Source: Microbispora triticiradicis (GTDB lineage: Bacteria; Actinomycetota; Actinomycetes; Streptosporangiales; Streptosporangiaceae). From it: a stretch of 64,000 nt of DNA. The DNA lies in NCBI GenBank assembly GCA_003260025.2, contig QFZU02000064.1, forward strand, positions 62,001-126,000, written 5' to 3'. Shown here in pieces: positions 23,157 to 31,234 of this stretch. The notes under the pieces were generated by a model, which worked only from the letters and a program-made list of their open reading frames with translations, did no database searches and was not told where the DNA came from. Every line of letters begins with the position of its first letter. Position 1 is the stretch's first letter. The translations under genes and the position numbers were made by a program.

Positions 23157-23561
23157 GTGGACGCCAAAAGTCAGGGCGCCGCCGAGCTTCTGCGGGCGTT
23201 GCAGCGCACGGCGGCGCGGTTCAGCGAGATGGGACGGTCCCTCTCCCGTGACTTCTTCCCCCATGTCCGCGTCGAGATCATCTCCGACCTGGCCGGGCCC
23301 GCCGTACGGCTCGGCGTGGCGCTGGAGCTGCCCGGGCACGACCTCGTGTTCGAGACCGCCGTCGCGGTCGGCGACGGCGCGTTCGGCGTGCGGGGCGAAC
23401 TCGTGCTGGACGGAGAGGAGGCGATCCTGGTCCTGCCGCCTGTCGAGATCGCCGATCCGGTGCAGTGCGCGGCCCTGCTGGACCGGTACGCCGACGAGCT
23501 GACGACCCCGGCCCGCTGGCACGTGCAGCGCCTCGTGGAGTCCTGCGCGACGGACTCCTGA
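23157..23561 (+). CDS. hypothetical cytosolic protein, 134 residues
   Basis: A 134-residue acidic soluble protein with no signal peptide. An N-terminal helix (LLRALQRTAARFSEMGRSLS) precedes alternating strands (VRVEIISDLAGPAVRLGVAL, GHDLVFETAVAVGDG) and a C-terminal helix. I recognise no family. GTG 23157 is chosen because TACCCT (23145-23150) ends just upstream, fitting a leaderless mRNA; a GTG at 23139 is in frame but overlaps that promoter. It converges on the conservon genes with only 4 bp between stops. Confidence 0.55.
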   Translation: MDAKSQGAAELLRALQRTAARFSEMGRSLSRDFFPHVRVEIISDLAGPAVRLGVALELPGHDLVFETAVAVGDGAFGVRGELVLDGEEAILVLPPVEIADPVQCAALLDRYADELTTPARWHVQRLVESCATDS

Positions 23562-23565
23562 GGCG

Positions 23566-23919
23566 TCACAACGCCTGCAGCCCCTGGATGACCTCGCGCA
23601 GGAGACGCTCCTCGGGCAGCTGGGCCACGGTCGCCGGCGGCCGTGCCGTGATCAGCCCCTGGTCGCGCAGGTCGCTCAGCAGGATGCGTACGACGTTCAG
23701 CGAGAGGCCCAGCTCCGAGGCCAGGTCGGCCACGGAGGAGGGCCCCCGGCACAGCTGCAGGATCCGCCAGTGCTCGGGGGCCAGACCGGAGACCCCGCGG
23801 TACGCCGCGGGGGCGGTCCTGATGATCGTCATCAGGTCGAACTCCGGCCCCGTCGGACGGGTGCGCCCCCGGGTGATCGTGTAGGGGCGCAGCAGGGGCC
23901 CCTCCTCCTGCTCGGTCAC
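23566..23919 (-). CDS. DUF742 protein (CvnC-type conservon component)
   Basis: A 117-residue protein. RPYTITRGRTRPTGPEFDLM and the winged-helix segment VADLASELGLSLNVVRILLS identify DUF742, the third component (CvnC) of conservons. In those systems a kinase-like CvnA, a roadblock protein CvnB, CvnC and a small GTPase CvnD form a membrane complex. The GTG start overlaps the kinase stop by 4 bp, so it is co-translated with CvnA. Neither a roadblock gene nor a GTPase gene follows. Confidence 0.85.
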   Translation of the reverse strand: MTEQEEGPLLRPYTITRGRTRPTGPEFDLMTIIRTAPAAYRGVSGLAPEHWRILQLCRGPSSVADLASELGLSLNVVRILLSDLRDQGLITARPPATVAQLPEERLLREVIQGLQAL

Positions 23920-26024
23920 GAGTCCTCCTGGGCGCGCTGCCAGCCGGACCGGAACGAGGAGAACACGTCGCTCCGCTCCTCCCTCGGATCCTCCCTGAGC
24001 TGCGGAGCGATGTTGGCCTGGCGTACCCGTTTGGGCAGCGAGCCGTGGTCGCCGCCGACCGGCGGCGTGAGGGCGAGCGCCGGGGCGACGTGCTCCGGCT
24101 GAGAGAGAGGCTCCACCACCGGCTCGTGGATCCCGCCCTCCACCACGACCTCCTGCGGGAGCAGCAGGACGGCGCTCGTCCCGCCGTACGGCGAGCTGCG
24201 CAGGGAGACGCGGATGTTGTGCCGCCGGGCCAGCAGGCCCACCACGAACAGGCCGAGCCGGTCGCTGTCGGCGAGGTCGAACTCCGGCGGGTCGGCGAGG
24301 CGTTGGTTGAGTCGCTCCAGCTCCTCCGGAGGAATGCCGAGCCCGCGGTCCTCGACCTCCAGCGCGAAACCGCGGCCGACCACCTCGCCCCGGACGTGCA
24401 CCCGGGTGTGCGGCGGGGAGAAGACGGTGGCGTTCTCGATCAGCTCGGCCAGCAGGTGGATCACGTCGGTGACGCTGCCGCCGGCGAGGGAGTACCCGTG
24501 CGGGACGGTCACGTCCACCCGCAGGTAGTCCTCGACCTCCTCGATCGCGGCGCGCACCACGTCGTACAGGCGGACCGGGTTGCGCCAGCCGCGCCCGGGC
24601 ACCGCCCCGGACAGGATGATCAGACCCTCCGCGTGGCGGCGCATGCGGGTGGTGAGGTGGTCCACCCCGAACAACCGCTCCAGCAGGTCGGGGTCGGCGA
24701 TCTCCTTCTCCAGGCTGTCGAGCATGCCGAGCTGGCGCTGCAGCAGCGACTGGCTGCGGCGGGCCAGGTTGAGGAAGACCTTGTTGACGCCCTTGCGCAG
24801 CTCCGCCTGGCCCACCGCCGCCTCCACGGCGGTCTGCTGGACGGAGGTGAACGAGTTGCCCACGTTCTCGACCTCGACCGTGTCGCTGCGCCCCACCACG
24901 GGCGGCGTCTCCGCCGCCACGTCGACGTCGTCGCCGCGCCGCAGCCTCCGTACGAGGTCGGGCAGGCGCCGCTCGGCGAGGTCGCGGGCGGCGCGGTGGA
25001 GGGCGGTGAGCTCGCCGGTCAGCGTGCGGGCGAACCGGAAGGAGACGAACAGGGTCGCGAGCACCGCGGCCAGGCCGAGGCCGCCGACGATCCCGATGCG
25101 CCAGAGCACCGCCTGCGCCAGCGGCATGGCCCGGGCGGCGGTCATGTCGGCCGCGACGTTGGTCGTCTCGGTGAGCTGGCTGGTCAGGGCCTGGGCCGTC
25201 GTCGGCCAGGCGATCGCGTCGGGGGGCAGCGGCTGCCCGGGCCGCACGCTGGCGATCACGTCGTTCTCCAGCGAGAGGAACGCCGAGTAGACGGGGGCGG
25301 CGTTCAGGGCGCCGAACTGCTTGAGCAGGGTGGCGTCGAGCTGGCTGGTGCCGAGCTGGTAGAGCAGGCGGCGCTTGCCGACCATGCCGGAGAAGGCGTC
25401 CCGCTCGTCCTGCGACATCCGTCCGGCCGCCTGCGCGCCCAGCACGAGCGCCGACTGCTGGCTCACCACCTCGCGGCTGCGGACGAGGAGGATGAGCGCC
25501 TTGGTCTGCGCGACGATGTCGATGTCAGGCGAGATCATGAGCCGGTCGTAGACCTGGTGGGCGGTCTCGATGACCGAGCTGTACTCCTCGATCGCCTCAA
25601 GGCGGGTCAGCGTGTGGTCGTCGATCTGGCCACGCAGGACGTCGAGCCCGCGGACCTGCCGGATCAGGTCCTGGACCCGGCTCCACATGGCGGGCGGCGT
25701 CTCGTCCCGGGCCTGCGCCGACAGGCGGGTCATCTCGGCCGCCCAGCCGTCGGTCCTGCGCCGCTGACCCTGGAGGTCGGTACGCAACGAGGTGGTGCGC
25801 CACGCGAGGTAGCTCACGGACACGAACCGCTCGGTCTGCAGTGCGTTGATCGTCTCGCTGACCGGATAGACGACGTTGTCGTACACCTTCTGGATGCGCA
25901 GGAGCTGCTGCCCCTGCTCGATCGTCACGGTGGCGGCGAACCCCCAGATCACCACCAGAGCGGTCACCGGCACCAGCAGGATCGCGAAAATCTTGAAGCG
26001 AATGGACCGTTTCCGACCAGCCAT
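23916..26024 (-). CDS. CvnA-type sensor histidine kinase with NIT domain
   Basis: A 702-residue membrane sensor. A first membrane helix (about 10-30) and a second (about 312-332) flank an extracytoplasmic NIT-like four-helix sensor domain. A HAMP-like linker follows, then the conservon-type dimerisation stretch (VFLNLARRSQSLLQRQLGML, LTTRMRRHAEGLIILSG) and an HATPase_c domain with the N box LLAELIENATVFSPP and G box EDRGLGIPPEEL. The last 90 residues are a low-complexity tail. In conservons CvnA acts as a scaffold-like kinase and often lacks normal phosphotransfer. It pairs directly with a CvnC gene; CvnB and CvnD are absent here. Confidence 0.88.
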   Translation of the reverse strand: MAGRKRSIRFKIFAILLVPVTALVVIWGFAATVTIEQGQQLLRIQKVYDNVVYPVSETINALQTERFVSVSYLAWRTTSLRTDLQGQRRRTDGWAAEMTRLSAQARDETPPAMWSRVQDLIRQVRGLDVLRGQIDDHTLTRLEAIEEYSSVIETAHQVYDRLMISPDIDIVAQTKALILLVRSREVVSQQSALVLGAQAAGRMSQDERDAFSGMVGKRRLLYQLGTSQLDATLLKQFGALNAAPVYSAFLSLENDVIASVRPGQPLPPDAIAWPTTAQALTSQLTETTNVAADMTAARAMPLAQAVLWRIGIVGGLGLAAVLATLFVSFRFARTLTGELTALHRAARDLAERRLPDLVRRLRRGDDVDVAAETPPVVGRSDTVEVENVGNSFTSVQQTAVEAAVGQAELRKGVNKVFLNLARRSQSLLQRQLGMLDSLEKEIADPDLLERLFGVDHLTTRMRRHAEGLIILSGAVPGRGWRNPVRLYDVVRAAIEEVEDYLRVDVTVPHGYSLAGGSVTDVIHLLAELIENATVFSPPHTRVHVRGEVVGRGFALEVEDRGLGIPPEELERLNQRLADPPEFDLADSDRLGLFVVGLLARRHNIRVSLRSSPYGGTSAVLLLPQEVVVEGGIHEPVVEPLSQPEHVAPALALTPPVGGDHGSLPKRVRQANIAPQLREDPREERSDVFSSFRSGWQRAQEDS

Positions 26025-26178
26025 GGCCCCGCCCGTCGGTTACACACATGTTAATTAGTGGCGAAACCCTAGCAATCCGTGAGACGGCCCACCAGGGATC
26101 GTTCCTAACGACTTGGGCCACAGCCCCGTATCAGGACAGTCTCGACGTTGAGGGGCAAAGACCTTGCCGATTCTGTCT

Positions 26179-26193
26179 GATTGTCAGACAATC
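26179..26193 (+). promoter_or_regulatory. FadR/GntR-type operator upstream of EamA transporter
   Basis: GATTGTC-A-GACAATC is a perfect 15-bp odd palindrome. Its core TTGTCAGACAA (26181-26191) fits the FadR-subfamily consensus TNGTNNNACNA. An overlapping repeat, TGTCTGA-TTG-TCAGACA, spans 26174-26190. It ends seven bases before the transporter ATG, and a GntR/FCD regulator gene lies just downstream of that transporter. Confidence 0.65.
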
Positions 26194-26199
26194 GAGGCC

Positions 26200-27186
26200 A
26201 TGTACTCGCGATCCGGTCCGCTCGCCGTCGTCGCCGCGGCCGTGCTGTGGGGGACCGCGGGCACCGCGGGAGCCCTCGCCGCCGCCGACTCCGTCTCTCT
26301 GGCCGCCGCCCGCCTGGTGCTGGGCGGCGCTGTGCTGGCCGCGCTGGCGATGTCCGCGCGCCGCCGCTCCCTCCGCTCGCGCCCTCTGGACCGTTCCCGC
26401 GAGCACGTACGGAGCGCCGGGCGAAATCTGGCGCAGTCGGCCCGCGCGCACTGGACACTGGCTATGGGGGCCGCGGCCGTGGCGGCCTACCAGCTCTGCT
26501 ACTTCGCCGCGGTCCACCGTACGGGGGTCGCGATCGGCACGGTGGTGGCCATCGGCAGCGGCCCGGTCTTCACCGGGATCCTGTCCTGGCTCGTGGGGCA
26601 CGAGCGGCCGAGCGGGCGCTGGGCCCTCGCCACGGCCGCCGCCGTCGCCGGATGCGCGGTGCTCGTCACCGGCGGGAGAGCCGGAGGGGAGGCCGGCGGC
26701 GCCGACGCCGCGGGGATCGGGCTCGCCCTGCTCGGCGGGCTCCTATACGCCTTCTACGCGGTCGTCACGTCCCGCGCGATCGGCGGGGGGACGGATTCGG
26801 GGATCGTCATGGGCGTGCTCTTCGGCGGCGCGGCCGTACTCATGCTGCCGGTCCTCGTGCTGAGCGGCCCGGTGTGGCTCGCCCGGCCGGGCGGCCTGCT
26901 GACCGCGCTCTATCTCGGCTGCGCCACGACGGCCCTCGCCTACCTCCTGTACGGCCGGGGCCTGCGCACGACCCCCGTGGCCACGGCGGCCACGCTCGCG
27001 CTGGCCGAACCGGCCGTCGCGGCCCTGCTCGGCGTCGTGGCGCTGCGCGAGCACCTGTCCGCGGTCTCGTGCGCCGGCCTGGCGCTGCTCGCCGCGGGCC
27101 TCGCCGTGGTCGCCCTGCCCGCCCGCGCGCGCACTCCGGACGTCCCCGTGCCGGGGACGCCGAGGGCGACGGCCGGGCGGCACTGA
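26200..27186 (+). CDS. EamA/DMT-family transporter
   Basis: A 328-residue inner-membrane permease with ten predicted helices in two EamA repeats, probably a metabolite exporter. The first repeat opens AVLWGTAGTAGALAAA and the second has GLALLGGLLYAFYAVVTSRA, both with the usual small-residue helix packing and the Glu/Pro-type ALAEPAVAALLG motif near residue 275. ATG 26200 is preferred; the upstream TTG (26164) would put the operator inside the gene. A FadR-type palindrome sits immediately upstream and a GntR regulator gene follows, so substrate-controlled expression is likely. Confidence 0.85.
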   Translation: MYSRSGPLAVVAAAVLWGTAGTAGALAAADSVSLAAARLVLGGAVLAALAMSARRRSLRSRPLDRSREHVRSAGRNLAQSARAHWTLAMGAAAVAAYQLCYFAAVHRTGVAIGTVVAIGSGPVFTGILSWLVGHERPSGRWALATAAAVAGCAVLVTGGRAGGEAGGADAAGIGLALLGGLLYAFYAVVTSRAIGGGTDSGIVMGVLFGGAAVLMLPVLVLSGPVWLARPGGLLTALYLGCATTALAYLLYGRGLRTTPVATAATLALAEPAVAALLGVVALREHLSAVSCAGLALLAAGLAVVALPARARTPDVPVPGTPRATAGRH

Positions 27187-27211
27187 CGGGCTCGGCCGAC
27201 GGGCCCGGCCC

Positions 27212-27263
27212 GGTGAGTAGGCCCGGTGAGTAGGCCCGATGAGTAGGCCCGATGAGTAGGCTC
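27212..27263 (+). repeat. 13-bp tandem repeat at gene junction
   Basis: Four 13-bp units: GGTGAGTAGGCCC twice, then GATGAGTAGGCCC and GATGAGTAGGCTC. The last unit carries TAGGCT (27257-27262), a fitting -10 box for the GTG at 27270. The earlier units carry TAGGCC in the same place. Every unit contains TGA and TAG. Confidence 0.85.
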
Positions 27264-27269
27264 GGCCCC

Positions 27270-27884
27270 GTGACCACCCTGAGGCCCGTCTCCACCGTCG
27301 AGGCGCTCGCCGCCGCGCTGCGCGAGCGGGTGCTGTCGGGGGACGTCGAGCCGGGAGCGGCGCTGCCCGAGCAGGAGTTGTCCGCCCGGTACGGCGTGGC
27401 CCGCCCCACGGTCAGGGAGGCGCTGGCGCTCCTCGTCCACGAGGGGCTGCTGCGGCGCGAGCGCAACCGCAGCGCGTACGTCCCGGTGATCACCCCCGCC
27501 GACCTGGCCGACCTCATGTACGTCAGGAGGCCGCTGGAGGAGCTCATGGCCGAGGCGGTGGCCGGTCGCCGGGTGGGCGCCGCGGAGGAGGCGCTGGGCC
27601 GTCTGTCCGGCCTGCCGCCCGGCGCGCCGTGGGCGAGTGTGGTGGCCGAGCACATGGCGCTGCACGAGGCGCTCGTCGCCGCCGCCGGGAGTCCTCGCCT
27701 GGAGCGTCTGTACGGCACGCTGGCGGCCGAGACGCGGCTCGGTCTCGTCCGGCTCAGGCACGCGTACGAGGACCCCCGTGAGCTCGCGGCCGAGCACGCG
27801 GCGCTGCTCCGCGCGATCGCGGAGGGACCGGCCGAGGCGGCCGTACGGGCGGTGCGCGACCATCTGCGGTGGCGGCACGGCTGA
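27270..27884 (+). CDS. GntR-family regulator with FCD domain
   Basis: A 204-residue regulator of the FadR subfamily. An N-terminal winged helix (ALPEQELSARYGVARPTVRE, then LALLVHEGLLRR) is followed by an all-helical FCD domain (about 80-200) with metal-ligand-type residues in HMALHEALVAAAG and AEHAALLRAI. FCD domains bind small carboxylates. GTG 27270 is chosen because TAGGCT ends seven bases upstream; an ATG at 27252 lies inside the tandem repeats. It probably controls the adjacent EamA transporter through the TTGTCAGACAA site. Confidence 0.85.
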   Translation: MTTLRPVSTVEALAAALRERVLSGDVEPGAALPEQELSARYGVARPTVREALALLVHEGLLRRERNRSAYVPVITPADLADLMYVRRPLEELMAEAVAGRRVGAAEEALGRLSGLPPGAPWASVVAEHMALHEALVAAAGSPRLERLYGTLAAETRLGLVRLRHAYEDPRELAAEHAALLRAIAEGPAEAAVRAVRDHLRWRHG

Positions 27885-27902
27885 GCGTGCTTCTGAACGG
27901 TC

Positions 27903-27932
27903 TTGCACGGGGCCGCTGTGAGTCGTCACAAT
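27903..27932 (+). promoter_or_regulatory. promoter of leaderless hypothetical gene
   Basis: TTGCAC (27903-27908) and CACAAT (27927-27932) are 18 bp apart, and the -10 box ends seven bases before the ATG at 27940. Confidence 0.45.
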
Positions 27933-27939
27933 CGCGCCC

Positions 27940-28311
27940 ATGCACGGCAACCCAGTGCCGGACACCTATGTGTACGTCACCGAAGAAGGCGTGACGCGTC
28001 ACTATGCCGACGGCAGCGTCGAGGCTCTCGCATGGGAGGACGTCGTCGAGGTCCGCGTCGGCGGTCACGATCGCCGGGATCCGTCCGGTCAGCCGGACGA
28101 CGTCTTCATCGTCCTGCTGGACCGGGAGGGCGAGGGCTGCGTGGTCCCGCACTCGGCGACCGACGCGAGCTTCCTCGCCCGGCTGCGGTACCTGCCGGAC
28201 TTCGACCTCGACCGGCTGAGCACGGCGGTGGCCGGCGCGCGCGCCGACTACGTCGTGGTGTGGCGCAGCCCGGAGCCGCCCTCGCCCCTGCCCGACCTGG
28301 AGTACGACTGA
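27940..28311 (+). CDS. hypothetical protein, 123 residues
   Basis: A 123-residue acidic soluble protein. The first half has short strands with a PH-like feel (TYVYVTEEGVTRHYADGSVE, ALAWEDVVEVRVGG), and the second half a hydrophobic DDVFIVLLD strand and a helix around FLARLRYLPDFDLDRL. I recognise no named family. It is probably leaderless (see promoter). It ends 10 bp before the end of the convergent LCP gene. Confidence 0.6.
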   Translation: MHGNPVPDTYVYVTEEGVTRHYADGSVEALAWEDVVEVRVGGHDRRDPSGQPDDVFIVLLDREGEGCVVPHSATDASFLARLRYLPDFDLDRLSTAVAGARADYVVVWRSPEPPSPLPDLEYD

Positions 28312-28321
28312 ACGAGCGGGG

Positions 28322-29395
28322 TCACCTGACGAAGGAGGACTCGTTCAGCCCGCCCCGGTCGGCGAAGTAGCGCTCCAGCGTGTCGTTCCGCAGGGCGTCG
28401 GTGAGCTTGGCGCCCTCCTTCGCGTCCAGGCGGACGACGCTCGCCCCCTTGACCGTGCCCGTGCCGGCGACGGGGTAGGTGGCCGACAGCAGGTCGCCGC
28501 CGCGTATGTCGCGGAGTTCGAGCGCCAGGCCCCTGAGGGTCTTCATGTCCACCCCGGCGTCCACCGACAGGGATCGCGTCAAAGCCTGGAGGAACTTGTC
28601 CACTGCGAACGGATTGGTCAGCATTCCCTTGCTGACCACCTTTTCGGCCACCGCCCGTAAGAAGGCCTGCTGCCGTTTAATGCGGTCGAAATCCCCACCG
28701 GGTAGTCCGTAACGCTGGCGGACGAATAGCAACGCGCGCTCGCCCTCCAGATGTACGTTTCCTTGCGGCCAGGTAATTTTGTTCGCGGGGTCGTGCACCT
28801 GGCGGGCCACATAGACGTCGACGCCGCCCAACGCCGTGCTCATGTCGATGAAGCCGTCGAAATCCAGCGCGACGAAGTGGTCGATCCGGACCTTGACCAG
28901 TCGCTCCACCGTCCGGACGAGCAGGCGCGGGCCGCCGTACGCGTAGGCTGCGTTGATCTTGTCGTGCCCGTGGCCCGGGATGGTCACATACGAGTCACGA
29001 GGTATGCCGATCAGGAAGATTCGCTTCCGGTCGGCGGGGACATGCGCGATCATCAGGCTGTCCGACCGCTGGAAGCCGCTCTCCCCCGGCCGCTTGTCCG
29101 CGCCGACGACCAGCCAGTTCTGGGCGGTTCCAGTGGCTCTGGCCGGTCGGTCCGACTCCTCGGGGAACACCTGCTGCACCCGCCGGAGGTTGGTGTCGTA
29201 CACGTGCTGGCGCTGCATCAGCACCGCGAAGAGGGCCGCCGGCGGGAGGAGGAGCGCGAGGGTCACGACGATCAGCACCTTGCGCCGGCGCGACGTCCGC
29301 GGCGGTGGAGTCACTGTGAGAGGTAACTGACCGGATGTCGTCACGAGTCGTCCAATGCTCGGTTCCACGCGGCGGACGTGTTCCGAAGCGGACAT
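28322..29395 (-). CDS. LytR-CpsA-Psr (LCP) family glycopolymer transferase
   Basis: A 357-residue enzyme that transfers lipid-linked glycopolymers to peptidoglycan on the outer face of the membrane. A basic cytoplasmic tail (RTSRRRKV) precedes one membrane helix (about 40-60). The LCP domain has RSDSLMIAHV, IPRDSYVTIPGHGHDKINAA with the phosphate-binding Arg, and VRQRYGLPGGDFDRIKRQQA. It marks the left edge of the polysaccharide locus and is divergent from the initiating sugar transferase, so it probably anchors the polymer made there. Codon 246 is TTA, and base composition around 28590-28810 is lower in GC than the neighbours. Confidence 0.9.
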   Translation of the reverse strand: MSASEHVRRVEPSIGRLVTTSGQLPLTVTPPPRTSRRRKVLIVVTLALLLPPAALFAVLMQRQHVYDTNLRRVQQVFPEESDRPARATGTAQNWLVVGADKRPGESGFQRSDSLMIAHVPADRKRIFLIGIPRDSYVTIPGHGHDKINAAYAYGGPRLLVRTVERLVKVRIDHFVALDFDGFIDMSTALGGVDVYVARQVHDPANKITWPQGNVHLEGERALLFVRQRYGLPGGDFDRIKRQQAFLRAVAEKVVSKGMLTNPFAVDKFLQALTRSLSVDAGVDMKTLRGLALELRDIRGGDLLSATYPVAGTGTVKGASVVRLDAKEGAKLTDALRNDTLERYFADRGGLNESSFVR

Positions 29396-29763
29396 CCACC
29401 GGTCGCCGCGGTCGGGTCGTGGTGGGAAGCGAATCGCTCGGCCGGCCGTACTCCGGCTCCGGCCTTCACCCGCTGTCCCGCCCTCGCCACGCGGAGATCA
29501 TAGACGAGGATCTGATGTATAAGTCAGTGGTGTTGTGCGATGACCGACGCGAGGGGCATATTGGAACGTTCCCGTCAAGTCCAAAACGCGAATTCACCCG
29601 GCCAACTGTGGACAGATCACGTACATTCCGTACTGAGCGGTCGCTGTCTACCATCAGGCTCGTGCATGCTCCCCGTCCCTGAAAAAAGATGAGTTGTGCG
29701 TCAACCTGTGTGACGAGGGGTGCGTCATCTTCCTGCGCAGTCTGGCTACTTGGGCGTGGTGAC
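29396..29763. other. divergent promoter region of polysaccharide locus
   Basis: A 368-bp gap between the LCP gene and the sugar transferase, with lower GC content in the middle. It holds a perfect palindrome GGAACGTTCC (29563-29572). On the minus strand, TATGAT (29502-29497), 18 bp after TGACTT, may drive the LCP gene. A GTGCGTCA direct repeat lies near the sugar transferase start. I see no gene in it. Confidence 0.45.
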
Positions 29764-31233
29764 ATGGAATCGCGGTTAGAGTTGGCGGAACTGGGGGTGA
29801 TTCCCCGCGGCCTCGGCGTCCGGCTCCCGGCAAGGGTGTCGGAGCGGTCATTTCGCAGGCTCCTCACGGCGGGGGATTTCCTGTGCGGGGCCCTGGCCTT
29901 CTGCGGAGTCGAGCTGGCCCGGCTCCAGCTGGGGGCCTACATCCCGGTTTACGACCTCGTCTTCGGCGCCACCCTGACGCTCGGCTGGCCTCTGGTCGTC
30001 GGCCTCGCGGGCGGGTATCGGGCACGCGCTCACGGCGAGGGCACGGCGGAGTTCCGCTCGGTGGCCCAGGGTGGGCTCGGGCTCACCGCGACCGTCGCGA
30101 TCGGGGCATATCTGACGCAGACCATGGTGGCCCGGAGCTACGTCATGGCGATGCTGCCGCTCGCCACGGTGCTGACGCTGTTCTTCCGGCACCGGATGCG
30201 GAAGAGGCTGCACCGTCTGCGCTCCAGGGGCGAGTACATGCGGCGGGTCGTGGCCGTGGGACACCGGCAGTCCGTCCAGGAGCTGGTGCTGCAGCTGCGG
30301 CGGCAGCCGTACCACGGCATGCGGGTGGTGGCCGCATGCCTGCCGAACAGGCAGTTCCGCAGACAGCGCTCCGACATCGACGGCGTGCCCGTGCTCGGGG
30401 ACTTCCGGGACGTGGCCGCAGTGGTCGACAAGGTCGACGCCGAGGCGGTCGCGGTCCTCGCGTGCCCCGAACTCCACGGCGCCGCGCTGCGCCGCCTCGC
30501 CTGGGCCATCGAGTCCGGGGGCACCGACCTCTTCGTCGCTCCGGCCCTGATGGACGTCGCCGGCCCGCGCATCAGCGTCCGCCCGGTCGCGGGGATGCCG
30601 CTGCTGCACGTCGAGCACCCCGAGCTCGAAGGATCGCGACGGCTGGTCAAGAACGCCTTCGACAGGATCGTGGCCGCGGCCTTTCTCCTGGTCCTCCTCG
30701 TCCCGATGCTGGTCATCGCGGCGCTCGTCCGCGCGACCAGCCCCGGTCCCGCGCTGTTCCGGCAGACGCGCATCGGCCGGTACGGCCGGGAGTTCGACAT
30801 GCTGAAGTTCCGCACCATGGTCGTCGACGCCGAGCGGCTCAAGCTGGTCCTGGAGCAGTCCAACGAGTCGGACGGCGTGCTGTTCAAGATTCGGAACGAT
30901 CCACGGATCACGCGGATCGGGCACCTGCTCCGCCGTTACTCGCTGGACGAGTTGCCGCAGCTCATCAACGTGCTGCGAGGAGAGATGTCGCTGGTCGGGC
31001 CGCGTCCGCCGCTGCCCGCCGAGGTCGACCAGTACGGCACGGACGTGCACCGGCGCCTGGTCGTCCGGCCGGGCATGACGGGGTTGTGGCAGGTGAGCGG
31101 CAGATCGGACCTGTCCTGGGAGGAGTCGGTCCGGCTGGACCTGCGCTACGTGGAGAACTGGTCGCTCATGATGGATCTTCAGGTGCTGTGGAAGACGTGG
31201 TCCGCGGTGACCGGGGGAAGAGGGGCCTACTGA
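29764..31233 (+). CDS. polyprenyl-phosphate sugar-1-phosphate transferase
   Basis: A 489-residue membrane enzyme that starts the repeat unit by moving a sugar-1-phosphate (glucose or galactose type) from a nucleotide to undecaprenyl phosphate. Four N-terminal membrane helices are followed by a Rossmann-like CoA-binding-type region (about 130-270). The C-terminal Bac_transf domain has KNAFDRIVAAAFLLVLLVP, FDMLKFRTM, RRYSLDELPQLINVLRGEMS and VRPGMTGLWQVSGRSD. Codon 5 is TTA. ATG 29764 is preferred over the in-frame start at 29689 because the protein family begins near here. The next gene, rmlA, begins 2 bp after the stop. Confidence 0.92.
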   Translation: MESRLELAELGVIPRGLGVRLPARVSERSFRRLLTAGDFLCGALAFCGVELARLQLGAYIPVYDLVFGATLTLGWPLVVGLAGGYRARAHGEGTAEFRSVAQGGLGLTATVAIGAYLTQTMVARSYVMAMLPLATVLTLFFRHRMRKRLHRLRSRGEYMRRVVAVGHRQSVQELVLQLRRQPYHGMRVVAACLPNRQFRRQRSDIDGVPVLGDFRDVAAVVDKVDAEAVAVLACPELHGAALRRLAWAIESGGTDLFVAPALMDVAGPRISVRPVAGMPLLHVEHPELEGSRRLVKNAFDRIVAAAFLLVLLVPMLVIAALVRATSPGPALFRQTRIGRYGREFDMLKFRTMVVDAERLKLVLEQSNESDGVLFKIRNDPRITRIGHLLRRYSLDELPQLINVLRGEMSLVGPRPPLPAEVDQYGTDVHRRLVVRPGMTGLWQVSGRSDLSWEESVRLDLRYVENWSLMMDLQVLWKTWSAVTGGRGAY

Positions 31234-31234
31234 C

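Noticed and set aside
24045-26054. 669-codon open frame on the plus strand
   Set aside because: Antisense to the CvnA-type kinase, which has clear NIT, HAMP and ATPase features.
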